From: Mercenaria mercenaria
Lineage: Eukaryota; Mollusca; Bivalvia; Venerida; Veneridae
Direction of reading: 5' to 3'
Assembly (NCBI RefSeq): GCF_021730395.1
Contig: NC_069375.1
Span: 14,593,001-14,657,000 of the forward strand
DNA: 64,000 bases
Positions 1 through 13,900 of the stretch are shown here, piece after piece; within the stretch, counting starts at the first letter, position 1, and each line of letters opens with the position of its first letter. A program made the position numbers and the translations under genes. Under the pieces are notes generated by a model. It made no database searches and was not told the origin of the DNA. It worked only from the letters and a program-made list of their open reading frames with translations.

Positions 1-3000
1 CAACGTCTTTTCTCTTTGCGTAAGGTATAGTGTACTGCCTAACACGTATCGGTGTCTCATCAGTCAAATCAATCTTGTGTTCTTCAAGGTCAGTTGTCCC
101 TGGTACATCAGTGAATATATCTTTAAATTCTTCAAGCAGAGCATACACTTCAGCTTTCTGCTCTCTAGACAACTGCTCATTTACACAAACATCTCTGTAC
201 GTCTCTGTACCACTAGTGTTTACTAAGTTCAGTAAACTCTCATCGTCAACTACACCAGTTTCACTTTCATTCTCTGCTTCTATAACTGCTACACTTGCAC
301 AGACCTTATCTTCTCTCTCCTCATATTTCTTCAAAAGGTTTATGTGGTAAACACCTACTCTGTCGCCTATCTTCACTTTATAATCAAATTTGTTTACAAC
401 TTCAGCTACTGCAAATGGACCCTTCCACTGCAACATGAGTTTGTTGTGAAATGTAGGCAGGAGGACTAAAACTTTGTCTCCTTGCTCGAGACTTCGTGCT
501 CTTGCCTTTTTATCATAATGATGTTTGTATTCTACTTGTGCATTGCTGAGACTCTCCCTTGCAATTCTGCACGTTTCTTCTAGTCTGTTCCGTAGATCTA
601 GCACGTATTCATACGTGTTCCTGGTTTCTGGAACTTCGCTTTCTGTCCAAAGTTCCTTCAGTGCCTGCATTGGACCTCTCACTGTTCTACCATATAACAA
701 TTCGAATGGCGAAAATCCTGTACTGGCTTGTGCGACTTCCCTGTATGCAAACAATACAGCAGATATATATCGATCCCAGTCTTTTGGTCTCTCTTGGCAC
801 ATTTTCTTTAGCATACTTTTGAGAATTCCATTCATTCTCTCACAAAGGCCGTTACATTTCGGGTTGTAAGGTGTCGTAAACATCTGTTTAAGGGACACGA
901 GCCTGCATACTTCTTCCATAAGTTGCGACGTAAATTGACTACCTCTGTCACTTAAGATTTCAGAAGGAAAACCTACTCTAGAGAATATGTCTAGCAATGC
1001 TTCTGCAACATTTTCTGTCTCTATTCTTGGCAAAGCAACTGCTTCAGGGTAACGTGTAGCATAATCAACTACTGTCAAGATGTAACGGTTTCCTTTTTCT
1101 GAAACAGGCGAAATTGGCCCAATCAAATCAACAGCAATCCGTTGAAATGGAGCATCGATAATTGGCATCTCACCAAGAGGTACCCTCTGAACTTAACCCT
1201 TCGGTACTGTTTTCTGGCAAATATCGCATGAACGACAAAACCTTGTGACATCGCTTGATATTCCTGGCCAATGGAAGCTTGACTGTTTTCTGTCTACAGT
1301 CTTGCGGACTGAAAGTTGTCCGCCCACTATAGATTCATGTGCTAAGGACATTACACGCTTCTGGTATATCTTCAGGACCACTATCTGCTTGGTTTCAACT
1401 TTCTTATCGCCCTTCACTGTCTCGAAGATCCTGTACAATACGTCTTTGCTTATCTCGTATCTGTACTTATTGCCTCCTTTTGTCGACTTTATCTTTTTCT
1501 CTTCGGCGTATCTCCATAACCTGTTCAATGACTTATCCTCTGACTGTGCTTTCTTAAGCAACTCAACCGTTATTTCATCGTCTTTAATTACAGGTACCTT
1601 AAGTGGCTTCATAGGCTTCTTCTCCTTCTCTGCTTGTGCCCTTGTAACTACAGCAGCTACATTTGTGTCCGTTGCTTCTGTCTTACTGGCATCACGACCA
1701 ACCCATTTTTCATCTGGTTTATTTAGCACGCCACTGATGTTGCTTAAAACCAAATCACAAATTACGGTTTCTAAAACCATGGCCTCTATTTCACCACTGA
1801 AGTATGGTGTGTCAATGCTAATTTTTGCCATAGGGACTAATCTTGCATGTCCATCTATTGCTATCATTACGCAGTTTTTCTTCAACATTTGATCTTCTGT
1901 AACAAACTTCTTTCTAACAAATGCTAACTCACACCCTGTGTCTCTAAGTACTTTAACTTCTTGGTCTCCGACATAACCCTGCTTCAAGTCTAACTGCCTT
2001 TCACCTCCTAATGATTCAATAGTACAACTACTAGTAACTACTGGAACTGAATTCCCATTAGCTAGCTTGAGCTTCCCCTCTTCTATGCAACCTTCGTATG
2101 AGCTTTGCGGAGGAAGTGACATGCACATGCCCGATATTTTCTCATTACCTGGTCTACCATCACGCTTATTTTCTGTCGGCCCCATGCGCCAATTCTTTGG
2201 TGACGGATCACGCCTATCGCGGTAACTACTACCGTTTTGACCTCTGTACATCATCCCTGCTGCACCATATCGTTTTCTGTTTTGATCACGGCAATCTTTC
2301 GCAATGTGACCATCTCTGTTGCTTTCTAATGCACTGCCTTATCATAGGACGGGAGCTTTGGGCTTGGCGACTGAACTTGGTGTGGTGTGAATTTATTGGA
2401 GTTATTATTAGATTTGGGATTCTTACTGTACGTAATCGTACCACCGTGAGCTTCTATGTACTGCTCTGCCAGAGTAATGACGTCATTGCGGCTTTTAGGT
2501 TTCCTTTCTTTAAGGAAAAGCGCTAAGTCTGGTGAACAGGTTCTAGTAAACTGCTCTCTAATAATTAAGTCTTTCAACTTGTCGTACGTATCTGTGGCCT
2601 CCGCCATTTCCGTCCATCTGCTGAAGTATCTATCAAGACGAGCCATGAATTGAAAACCCGTCTCCCCTTGCTCTGGTTTACCTTCTCTAAATTTAACCCG
2701 AAAACCTTCTTCCGTAAGCTGGTATCTTTTAAGAACGGCTGTTTTTAATGCCTGATAGTCTGACGCTTGTTCCGGAGGCATACTAGTGTACACTTCAAGA
2801 CCCTTCCCGGTTAACAAAGAACTCAAGCTTATGGCCCAAGTATCTTCTTTCCACTCTTGGCTACGTGCAAATCTTTCAAACCGTTCAAGATAAGCATCCA
2901 TGTCGTCTTTATTCTCTTCAAATTTTGGAAGCTTTGGCCTAAGACCTCTGCTATGCGGTGCCTCAACAGAAGGCTTGATATCGGCTGACGCCCCTGCTTC

Positions 3001-3439
3001 AATTTTCAGTCGCATAAGTTCAATTTCTTGCTCTCTGTGTTTGAGCTCTATATGCTTCTGCTTCTCGGCCTCATCTGCCATGTACTTGCATTTGTCAAGC
3101 TCGAATAAACGTTTCTTTTCCTCTGTTTCAGCATCTATGCGCCGACGTTCCTGGTCGCGCCGTTCCTTACGTTCGTTCCTCTCAGTACACTCGGCTTCTT
3201 TCTTCTGCACGTATTCAAGTAAGGCATTTTCCTTTAAGCCTAATCTCTCGCCCAACGAAACCCATTTATCATAATCCATCATTATATTTTCAGTATTCAA
3301 CTAATACTGTTCAATTGAAAAACTCTATGTTGAACGCCGTTTGAACACTTTTTCAGTACTTCAAAACAACGTTAAATAACACAGTATTTTAACATGCACT
3401 CAAACAATATTTTGCTAGTTATTTGCCAATTTGGTAAAG

Positions 3440-3457
3440 ATCCCGGACGAGCCCCCA
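3440..3457 (-). other. Primer-binding site complementary to tRNA-Pro
   Basis: The - strand reads TGGGGGCTCGTCCGGGAT, the 18-nt tRNA-Pro primer-binding sequence well known from murine leukaemia virus and many Ty3/gypsy elements. It sits three bases inside the LTR border, as expected for priming of minus-strand DNA. It fixes the orientation and the inner LTR end of the element. Confidence 0.85.
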
Positions 3458-3460
3458 GTT

Positions 3461-4297
3461 TGTCAGGATTTGATGGTGGCCGGTGCGAGGCGTTACCAAC
3501 GGTTAGGGAGGTAGTATGCACCGCCTGACTATAGCTAATCTTTACCTCGGAAACTAGCACTTAATTGTTTCCTTGTGTATTTTCTTGTGTGTATTTTTTT
3601 GTAGTTTTTTCTGTATATTTTTCACTGTATATACATTATATTCTTAAGCATGGTGACGTACTATTTACACCTAGATCAAACACACACCACAAACATTCTG
3701 TATACAAGTATAACTAAATTTGCACCGCTTTTCGTCAAACATTATCACATATACGCAGATATATGTGATATACAAAATATCGCAAGTATTTCAATACTTC
3801 TGCTCGGCCAGCACAAGCTTCAACCAACAACCATTCAAAACCAAACAATTAATCTGCAAAACTCAGAGGAATATATATATTCGAACGATACACCACCAAA
3901 CTGCAGAAAATCAATTTATACACCTCTAAAACACAAAAGAACCCTTCAACACACACATTCAAACAACCAGCCAAATCATAAACTTCAATTCACAAAAGAA
4001 CCAACAATTCCAACCTTCAACAACCAAGTATCAGCTTCCAAACAAAACCACGATTAAACACCCAAACAACCAAAATATTCGCCGAGCAACTCAACAATTA
4101 TGTACAATAAAATGTACCCCCCAATCTCCAACAAATAAATCAAGAAACAAATATTTCCTTCAAAAAATCGAGCTACCAATTGACTCTAAACAACATTGAA
4201 ATACTGTATGTATAACATTCGTCTTTCTCTCGCTAAAGCGCGACCAAAACTGATAAACTCTCATAAAATTGTGTAAAATTCCATGTATCTGTCAACA
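3461..4297 (-). repeat. Putative 5' LTR of the Gmr1-like element
   Basis: The inner border is well placed: the + strand begins TGTCAGG three bases beyond the primer-binding site, so on the - strand the LTR ends in ...CCTGACA. The outer border is a guess at a TGTCAACA terminus near 4297, giving about 837 bp. The second LTR is outside the window, so the length cannot be confirmed. The segment is AT-rich, and the frames across it are not convincing genes. Confidence 0.45.
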
Positions 4298-4739
4298 CCT
4301 AATTATTTTGCCCACTCTCTCTCTCTATACTGCAGTGATTATTTTATCAACTAGGTTTAACAAGCCGTACAATATAGCGTATAGATAAACTTGTTTTAAG
4401 CTGCTGTTTAAGCAAGCATACAGTATAAATTTACAACTTCTGGTTTAACGCCGTTTTGCAACAGGCAGCTACGAATTATTCTGACAGACACTTTGCTCAA
4501 AGCATTTGGCTACAAGTTACAAAAATCATAACATTGCCCAACAATTTCCTCACGTCGTTGGCAACTATTCTAAAGAACTTGACTTTTCTTTTTCATTCCC
4601 TATCTATTATCCAACCATTCTAATTTAAAATGAAAAAAGATACATGAGCATTTATCAAATACATAATACCTTCAAAAATGTAGTAGAAGTTTATAGTCGA
4701 TGCCAGAAGAAGTCATTTATTTTAGTTTTCAGTTTTCAG
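4298..4739. other. Intron/flank between LTR element and first visible convertase exon
   Basis: AT-rich sequence with no coding exon I can support. If the LTR element is intronic, this is the distal part of that intron, ending at the TTTTCAG acceptor at 4739. Confidence 0.5.
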
Positions 4740-4914
4740 GGCTTTTACACCTGCGGCAGGCGTGGCAAAACGGTGGTTAGCTTTAGCTTGGACATACAAG
4801 CTTGATGATATAGATATTTTCAACCACGGTTTTGGAATGGGAGTAGACCACGGGGCAGGATTTTATGAGATGGACGAAGTAGCTAAATCAGCGCTAACGC
4901 AAGGTATCAGAGAG
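4740..4914 (+). CDS. Convertase exon: S8 domain, segment before the oxyanion Asn
   Basis: It opens after TTTTCAG and ends GAG|GTTCGT (starts phase 1, ends phase 0). It encodes GVAKRWLALAWTYKLDD and then IDIFNHGFGMGVDHG, aligning with the furin stretch around SASWGPEDDG. The conserved Trp-Gly-Pro is replaced by Phe-Gly-Met, so this part is divergent. It is followed by the ALTQGI helix (furin FFRGVSQG). Confidence 0.85.
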
Positions 4915-7900
4915 GTTCGTATTTTTTGTGAGAATTATCACACTGTTTTGTAATGTAATAAGCTAAACATTCTGTGACAACAGCGTCATTGAATTTAACG
5001 TTACACCCACAAATTATAAGGGCCTCCGTGGCCGATAAGGAAGGTCACTTGCCTCTCACCGATGTGGGGTTGAGCCTTACGTAAAGCGTTGAATACCTCA
5101 TGTGAGGAAGCCGTCAATCAGGCTAACGGAAGGTCGTTGGTTCTACCCAGGTGTCCATCCGTGATGAAATATTACACGGACGGGCACCTTGAACTTTCAT
5201 CCACCATCAAAACTGGAATGTAGCTAGATGACCTATAATTGTGATGGTGCAACGTTGAACCCTGCAAAAACAACGAGTAAATTATAAGTCATATTTCGAT
5301 TTTCCAGCTTTTGACATGCGTAATTGGCCAACATTTATATTTATACTGTTGAGCACAGTGTTTTAACGGGGGATCAGTGGGGTTTTTTTGAACACAATGT
5401 TCTTATTGTGGACCAGTGGTCTTGTTAACCACAATGGTGTAACTGTGGATCAGTGGTCTTGTTGGTTATATCGCTGTTACCAAGTGGTAGTGGTCTTCAA
5501 ATTTGATTAATTCTGTCACTATTTACTTGAGAGCAATGGTCATTCAAGAGTTGGTCCACACCGGTAAGAAGAATACTATTCAGGGACCACTTTAGGATTT
5601 TAGACGCAATTGATAAAGGCTTAAATGCCGTTTTTCAACAGTATTTATTTAACTGCGAGCAGTTAATCTATCCAGTGTTAATGGATCTAAACCAGTACAA
5701 ACCTGTTCTCCGCAAGTTATTGACACCTTTCCCACATGAATCAGACGTGGAGGACGAATGATTTAAGACACAATGTCTTTCATCAAATAGAGAACATTCA
5801 TTCCGCCCGGGATCGAACGCAAAACCACGTAACCCGTATATCTGTGTTTCAAATATACGTACGTAAAAAGCAATGCAATAGGTTACTCTACAAGTGAGGG
5901 ATGATCGTTTAAGTATGCAGCTAAATATAATGAGAACTGGTCTAACGAGGGTATTTTCAATGCTATCTTCATTGCTCCGGGTATTTATCAGTTTCAAATA
6001 TTAAAAAATTGTGCGGATAAAATGGTTCTGGTGTCCTTGTCATTAAAATGATGTGTCTGTCTTTTAAATTAGGTGATAAGTAATCTATAAATTTGTTTGC
6101 CGAATTGTTTGAGTTTGAAGTAAACAAAGGAAGGGTTTGTCAATTGTCTACTAGTATGTGTTTTCTCAGCACTACGAACAGAAAAGGGAATTAGCCAGTT
6201 TTAGATATAAGTTTCACATTCGTTTGCACAGGTTTGTTCATTTTTAGGGTCGCAGGGGTAAAGGAACAATCTTCATATTTGGTGCTGGCAACGATGGCGA
6301 GTATTTCGATGATTGTAATACTGTAGAACTGGTCAACAATATGTATACAATCGGGGTAAATTCCCTGGCACCTGAGGGTGGTCCTGCCACATACGCGGAG
6401 GAATGTACAAACGTAATGACCGCAGCCTATGCTGGAGAAGAATATCCAAACGGTACAAAGGTGTACCTGGTAGGAAACATATTTCTGGATAAAAGAATTA
6501 CGTTTGCGATTCAAAGTAAAATGCTTTTTTACTTGTTGCAGTTGTTGGTGTTTTGTTATTTTGGCAAGAATTGGTTTTCTACAACTATCCAAGCTGATTT
6601 GATTGGCGAAAATTTGAAACTCTCTTTCTGATAAAAGAATTATGTTTGCACTTCAAAGCGAAATTTTTTATAGTCGTTTTTTTTTTGTTGTTGTTATTAT
6701 TGTTGTTATACTAGCAAGAAGATGTGTACTACAAATAGTCAGGCTGGTTTAACGAGCGAAAATTATTATTTTCGCTGTAATAATAGGATTGTAAAAGTTT
6801 GAATTGACGTGCATACATGTACCTTGTGATATGTTAAAATGTTATGTTCAAGTATATATATACCGTCTGTACAGAATCTGTCCAATTACGTGTTTAAGTA
6901 CGGTTTACTTTTTTAATGACTAGTAATTCTATCTCCTCGTCTTTGCGTTAGCATAAGCGACGATATTTTGTAAATACTTTAATGATAGTACAGTTTCATT
7001 ACATAAATCCAACAGTCTTACATTAAATTATTTTCAAACACTTAGTATATATGAATACTTATTCTATACCTATTTTATCTATCCAATCGCGAACGTTCAT
7101 TTGCAACACGTGACCGTACAATATATTACGGTATTTGGATGCACGTGCGTACAAAAATCCCGTATTTTCTGTATTTGGACGCACGCGCGTACAAAAAATC
7201 CTGTATTTTCTGTATTTGGACGGTTCAACAGTCCCATGTTAAACATACGATAAAGCCCGAAACGCGTGAAAATGTTCCGAATGTAAATCGGATGAAGTTG
7301 GCGCTCTGTGTACAGAGTTTGATTATGCATCTTGAAATCTGGATTTAATTTGGGTTGTTGTTTTTTGTTTACAACACACAAAAACGATTCAAGAGATAAC
7401 AATGCTATCTGATTTAAATATTAAACGTTCATTAATAATCAAAAACTTAAAAATACAGTAAAAAGGACCATCAGATGTTGGAATATTTGAAAAGTCGCTA
7501 AAAGAAGCCGTTCCGGACGAAACCTAGAAATTGCTATCAGCCCTGACTATCTGAATAGCTACCTCAGTATTTTTTGTTTAACGGTTAAGAAACAAAATGG
7601 AGAAGATTATAAATGGCAGCGGGCGGTCAGCATCCAAAACATTTCTGCTCTATAATTCAGTTTTCGTCGGCTCTTCACCAAACTTGCTGAGAATGTTTGT
7701 GGGCATTACATCTCGGCCAATTTCGATAACCAGCCAAATTGTACCAGGCACTCTTTGATTATAGTCCTTGAATTACTCGAAAAACGGGGAATTTAGCCTT
7801 GTCCGCTCTTTTAAGTCGAACAGTTTTCATCCGATCTTCACCAAACTTGCTGACAATGTTTGTGGGCATAATATCTCAGCCAAGTATTATTACTACCCAA

Positions 7901-10900
7901 ATCGCCAAATGGCTGTTGTAGGCAGGTTGCACCATATACTTTTTTAATGATGATACGCAGCAAAAAACAACATTCAATGAATTACGTATATTACGTATGA
8001 AGTGAAATAAATATAGAATGAAAAGGTTATTTAAGGTCTAACATTGTTCTGTATAATATATATTTGCACTCATACCAAGCTGGGAAAAACTAGAAAAGGC
8101 AGGAATACAATATTCAGTGAAACATTTTTAATTTAAACTATTATTATAGTAAGATAAAATAGATATAGAATAAAAAGGTTATTTAACATTGTACTGTACA
8201 ATACGAGATATATTTGGACTCGTACCCAGCTGAGAAAACCATATTGAACTCGCCTAGCGGCTCGTCCAATATGGTTTTCTCAGCTGGGTACTCGTCCAAA
8301 TATATCACCGTATTGTACGGAACAATGTTAAATAACCTAATAATATTTATCTAAATCTGACTACGTTTTCTGATATATGTGAAAATTGTTATAGGCTACA
8401 ACGGCCATAAATGATACTTGTATAGAAAACTATGGCGGAGGGTCTGCTTCGGTTTCGTTACTTTCGGGAATCATAGCGCTAACATTGCAGGCAAAGTAAG
8501 TATGTTTATCCCTCGTACGGCACCTGTCTTTGGCTTTTTTATAATCTCTTTTTCATAAAATTGTATTTAATTGTTCTATCTAAAAATGCTGATCTTTGAT
8601 TCGAGATGAGACTATATTCACTGAAAAATTCATTGTCAGTATGAAGAAAGTAGGAAATTGAATTAAAGATAATTTTCTCGCAGATCCGAGATAATACAGA
8701 ATAGCTTAGATCTTCGACAAAATATGATCAAATAAAAACTGACATAGCTTAAGACAATAATTTATATTTGTGAACAGCTAGGTCCTTAACAATACGCGAT
8801 TTTAGAAAGTTTTGTTATTCCTTGGTTTGCCTTTAAAAACCTTAAGCTATAAGTTAATAATTTCCATCGATTTATTTCACTGTACCTAACAACTGTTCCA
8901 ACTCCACACTTTTATGTGTGTGTGTTTTTGTGGTCAGTCCTGTCGATTATCGATACATTTCAAAAACATTGGACACACTATTGATGTTAAACATGTATTT
9001 AAACATAACAACAATAAAAGACGGACGTAAATTATTGATTCGTGGCAGTAAAGTATACTTAAAATGTCACAAAGAAGTAAACTTGGAGCTGGGTGCCGTT
9101 TAGCAAGTAGATCTAATAAACTTTGAAATACTCAGTATGTTTGTGGACAGTATCATGGGCTGAGAATTAGAAGACATCATCGAGTTCTGCATGGGAGATA
9201 TTGTGCGGCACTAACCCGCGAATGAACGAGTGAATATCCCTCGATGCAAACTTAATAACCTCTTTGTTGCATGTTAATTTTAACGTATGAAATGAAACAA
9301 AATTTGTTCGTTTTGCAAAGTAAAATTATAAATTATCGGAGTTAATGTATTTTTAAAAACGTTGAAATCACTGATAAGGTTTCATAAGTGACGCTGCTGA
9401 AATAGAACTTAACATTTAATGAAATTATTGACGGATGCTACATTGCAAACCAATGATGTTGTAAAATAAATGTATATGAATTTTATCAACTCTGCACGTT
9501 CTTAGTGCGCACAGTATTCAATGATTATATGACTATTGGTTTTAGCGTTATTATCTTGGCTATGGCTCAATGAATATACATCCTAATCTTAATTATGTTA
9601 TGTTTTATCAGAATAAAACAATTATTTAACAGTTTGTTCAATTTGCATTGATTTCTTTCGATGTTTTGTAGAAATAACAACAAAGACAAGCAATGAGTAG
9701 AGTTAGAACAGTTACTGTTTTACTGTATTCTCCAATGTTTCAGTCCTGATCTGACGTGGCGGGATGTGCAGCATTTACTAGCGGAGACTTCAACCTCTGT
9801 TGGCGTACCTGGAGGAAACTTCTACTTGAACGCTGCTGGCAAAAATGGTTTTTCTTTTAATTAGTTTTAAAACACATTTACCAAATCTATAAAGAGATCC
9901 TTTGGTTGCATAGAACATATAAATGGTTCTTATTTTTTACTACATGTAGTTTTAAAACATATTTATCAAACTTCTAAGGATAATCTTTGGTTGCATAGAA
10001 CATATAAATGGTTCTTCTTTTTAATTAATTTTAGAACACATTTATTAGATATACAAGGATATCCTTGGTTGCATAGAACATATAACATATTCAATTGATT
10101 TGGTCTTGACATTGATATTCAGTATCTCATCTAAATCAACTTTTTTTGTATTCAGTCAGTAATACACTTGGATTTGGAGTGGTTAACGCAGAGGGAATGG
10201 TTAAAACCGCATCCACATGGACGACAGTTCCAGAGAGATTATCGTGCAGCAGCGGAACGTTGGAAGTAAACAAGTAAGGAGATATATCTCATACAAACGT
10301 TCATTTTACAAGCAGAGCTTAATCATGCGTGTAGTATTTTACTGGTCACATTAAAGTAGTAATTGATAAGTACGCAATTATAATACTTTTGAAAACATTA
10401 ACAGTTTTTTTTCTTACAAATATAACAGTATTTACGATGTGCAGATACGGCGATATTTCAAGGCTTGAACTAATATAAGAATGGGATGCATACATACTTT
10501 ATAGTGCAGTCTTCACTTAAAACATAAATGAAAGCTCAGCTCCCCTTGAATATATAGATGTTGCACAAGGTCTATCGAAGCGTCATATTTTGTCGACGAC
10601 TGTCATATACAGTATTTGGAGCATGTTCAGATATTTGTATCTTGTGAAGCCTACTGGAGGGAACATACAGAGATCCACATTGTTTCACCCCAAGGAACAG
10701 ATAGTAGAATTCTACGCCAGCGTAAGCTAGATTATGAAACTGGAAGATTTGACTGGACCTTTATGTCTGTCCATAACTGGGGTGAAAATCCAGCGGGAAA
10801 TTGGACTGTCAGAATGGACGACTTCCTAAACTGTGATAATGGTATAGTATATGTGTAGATTAATTCAATATCACCCGCGTGCAATGAACTGAAGCAGTTA

Positions 10901-13900
10901 CTGAGAGTATATTTAGAAGATATCTAGTTCGATTTCGTCGAAATGATGAAATTAAACATTTTGAGAATAGATTAAATTAATTCAAAGATTCAAAGTTTCG
11001 AACCAAAAGTGTTAAAATCAAAATGAAAAGTTTTTACACCAAGGTGGTTTAAGCGTCATTCAAAACTGTTTTTTTTTTTATTGATCAAGCATTGTTTCTA
11101 TTCTACTGCAGTATCATAGAGGCGGTATTTGTCGGATTGTAAGTTTTTAATGCACTAGTCCTTGTTTCGAATTATTTTTAATACTGCCTTTTAGCCGGTT
11201 TGGACGGAATCACAATAATAGATAAATACAGATGTTTATTTTTTGTTTTATTCATTTATTGTTAACCTGATATATAGAGATGCACTTATACAGCTGGGCT
11301 CTAACATTGTATGGTACAGTAACCAACCCTCTCGACGGATTACCCGAAAGTAAGTTTGTTCTTGTCACACTTGATAACTTGTTGATGTAGCACTTGATAA
11401 CTTGTTGAAGTTTAACTTATTTAATGTGACACGTGACAACCTGATGGTGACACACTTGATGATTAGTTTATGCCATATTTGATAGCTTGATAACAACGAT
11501 GTTAAGAAACGTTGAACAGTTATATTTTGTCGGATTGTAAGTTTTTAATGCACTAGTCCTTACAATACAAAACCTAAAATATTGAAAATTTATGAAAAAT
11601 ATTCTGTCGTTTATCAAAACTGTTCATACCAACCATATTTAATAGTAATCGTTCAAAAAAATAAAAATTAGACATGAACGAAACCTAAACTACAATAATC
11701 GTTATTTTCCTTTATATTCTAAGATGGGACGATTGGTGGATATTGTGATGATAGTGTAATTTGCACTAATGGTACAAAGTGTCTTCAGGATTCCAACGTC
11801 TGTGTAGACTGTAGTGTGGCTGGACATAGGATTGTAAATAACTTCTGTGTGAAAGGTACTCTAGACTAGTTTGTTTGAACTGTACCGTAGCAGCCAGGTA
11901 ACTTCTGTACGAAAAGTAATCTTGTGTGTTAACTATACTGTAACAGCCGGATAACTTCTATACGAAAGGTATAGTATCGTGTGTATGAACTCTACTGTCA
12001 CAGCCGGATAACTTCTGTATGAAACGTAATATAGTGTGTGTGAACTGTACTGTAACGGCCGGATAACATCTGTATGAAACGTAATATAGTGTGTGTGAAC
12101 TGTACTGTAACGGCCGGATAACTTTTGTATGAAAGGTAATATAGCGTGTCTGAACTGTACTGTCACAGCCGGATAACTTCTGTATGAAAGGTAATATAGT
12201 GTGTGTGAACTGTACTGTAACGGCCGGATAACTTCTGTATGAAAGGTAATATAGTGTGTGTGAACTGTACTGTAACGGCCGGATAACTTCTGTATGAAAG
12301 GTAATATAGTGTGTGTGAACTGTACTGTAACGGCCGGATAACTTCTGTATGAAAGGTACTATAGTGTGTGTAAACTCTACTGTAAGGCCGGATAACATCT
12401 GTATGAAAAGTACTTTAGTGTGTGTGAACTGTACTGTAACGGCCGGATAACTTCTGTATGAAAGGTACTGCTGTGTGTGTGAACTGTACTGTAACAGCCG
12501 GACAACTTCTGTATGAAAGGTACTGCTGTGTGTGTGAACTGTATTGTAACAGCCGTATAACTTCTGTATGAAATGTACTGTATATGTGTGAACTGTACTG
12601 CAGCAGCCGGATAACATTTGTATGAAAGGTACTGTAATATATGTGAACTGTGCTGTAGCAGCGGGATAACTTCTGTATGAAAGATAAAATAGTATGTGTG
12701 AACTGTGCTGCAGCAGCCGGAAAACTTCTGTATGAAAGGTACTGTAGTATGTGTGAACTGTACTGCAGCAGCCGGATAACTTCTGTATGAAAGGTATTAT
12801 AGTATGTGTGAACTGTACTGTAACAGCCGGATAACTTCTGTATGAAAGGTACTTTAGTGTGTGTGAACTGTACTGTTACGTCCTGATAACTTCTGTATGA
12901 AAGGTACTGTAGTGTGTGTCAGCTGTACTGTAACGACCCGATAACTTCTATATGAAAGGTACTGTAGTGTGTGTCAACTGCACTGTAACGACCGGATAAC
13001 TTCTGTGTGAAAGGTACTGCAGTGTGTGTCAACTGTACTGTAACGACTAGATAACTTCTGTATGAAAGGTACTGTAGTGTGTGTCAACTGAACTGTAACG
13101 ACCGGATAAATTCTGTAAGAAAGGTATTGTAGTATGTGTGATTTGTACTGTAACGACCGGATAACTTCTGTATGAAAGGTACTGTAGTGTGTGTCAACTG
13201 TACTGTAACGACCGGATTACTTCTGTATGAAAGGTACTGTAGTGTGTGTCAACTGCACTGTAACGACCGGAACTTCTGTATGAAAGGTAGTGTGTGTCAA
13301 CTGTACTGTAACGACCAGATAACTCCTGTATATAAGGTACTTTAGTGTGTGTCAACTGCACTGTAATGACTGGATAACTTCTGTATGAAAGGTACTGTAG
13401 TGTGTGTCAACTGTACTGTAACGACCAGATAACTTCTGTATGGAAGGTACTGTAGTGTGTGTCAACTGTTAAAGTAACTGTAACGACTGGATAACTTCTG
13501 TATGAAAGGTACTGTAGTGTGTGTCAACAGCACTGTAACGACCGGAGCTTCTGTATGAAAGGTACTGTAGTGTGTGTCAACTGTACTGTAGCGACCGGAA
13601 CTTCTGTATGAAAGGTACTGTAATGTGTGTCAACTTCACTGTAACGACCGGATAACTTCTGTATCAAAGGTACTGTAGTGTGTGTTAACTGCACTGTAAC
13701 GACCGGATAACTAACTGCACTGTAACGACCGGATAACTTCTGTATGAAAGGTACTGTAGTGTGTGTCAACTGCACTGTAACGACCGGATAACTTCTGTAT
13801 GAAAGGTACTGTAGTGTGTGTCAACTGCACTATAACGGCCGGATAACTTTTGTTTGAAAGGTATTGTAGTATGTATCAACTGTACTGTAATTGCCGGATA

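Larger units (their letters stand above)
1..4297 (-). mobile_element. Gmr1-like Ty3/gypsy LTR retrotransposon, broken, cut by window edge
   Basis: Read on the - strand the order is LTR (about 3461-4297), primer-binding site (3440-3457), a gag region (about 2330-3300), an aspartic protease (about 1700-2250, DTG active-site motif), an integrase H2C2 zinc-binding segment (about 1200-1320) and an integrase core running to about 400. No reverse transcriptase or RNase H lies between protease and integrase. This order is the hallmark of the Gmr1 clade, and its gag is the family from which the vertebrate SCAN domain is thought to derive. The gag has a charged coiled-coil N-terminus followed by a SCAN-like helical region. 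RT, RNase H and the 3' LTR would lie left of the window. The copy is a fossil with a few breaks. It is antisense to the convertase gene on its right. Family assignment is fairly firm; the outer LTR border is not. Confidence 0.8.

Noticed and set aside
1245-1892. 215-residue frame on the + strand
   Set aside because: It is the antisense shadow of the protease-integrase region of the retroelement.
3650-4057. 135-residue frame on the + strand
   Set aside because: Lies antisense within the probable LTR, low complexity (Asn/Thr/Gln-rich), no splice context.
10266-10267. Alternative donor GAA|GTAAAC for exon 10156-10273 joined to 10613
   Set aside because: It would keep phase but skip the aligned SYFVDDCHIQ stretch; the 10273 donor with the 10558 acceptor fits both phase and alignment better.
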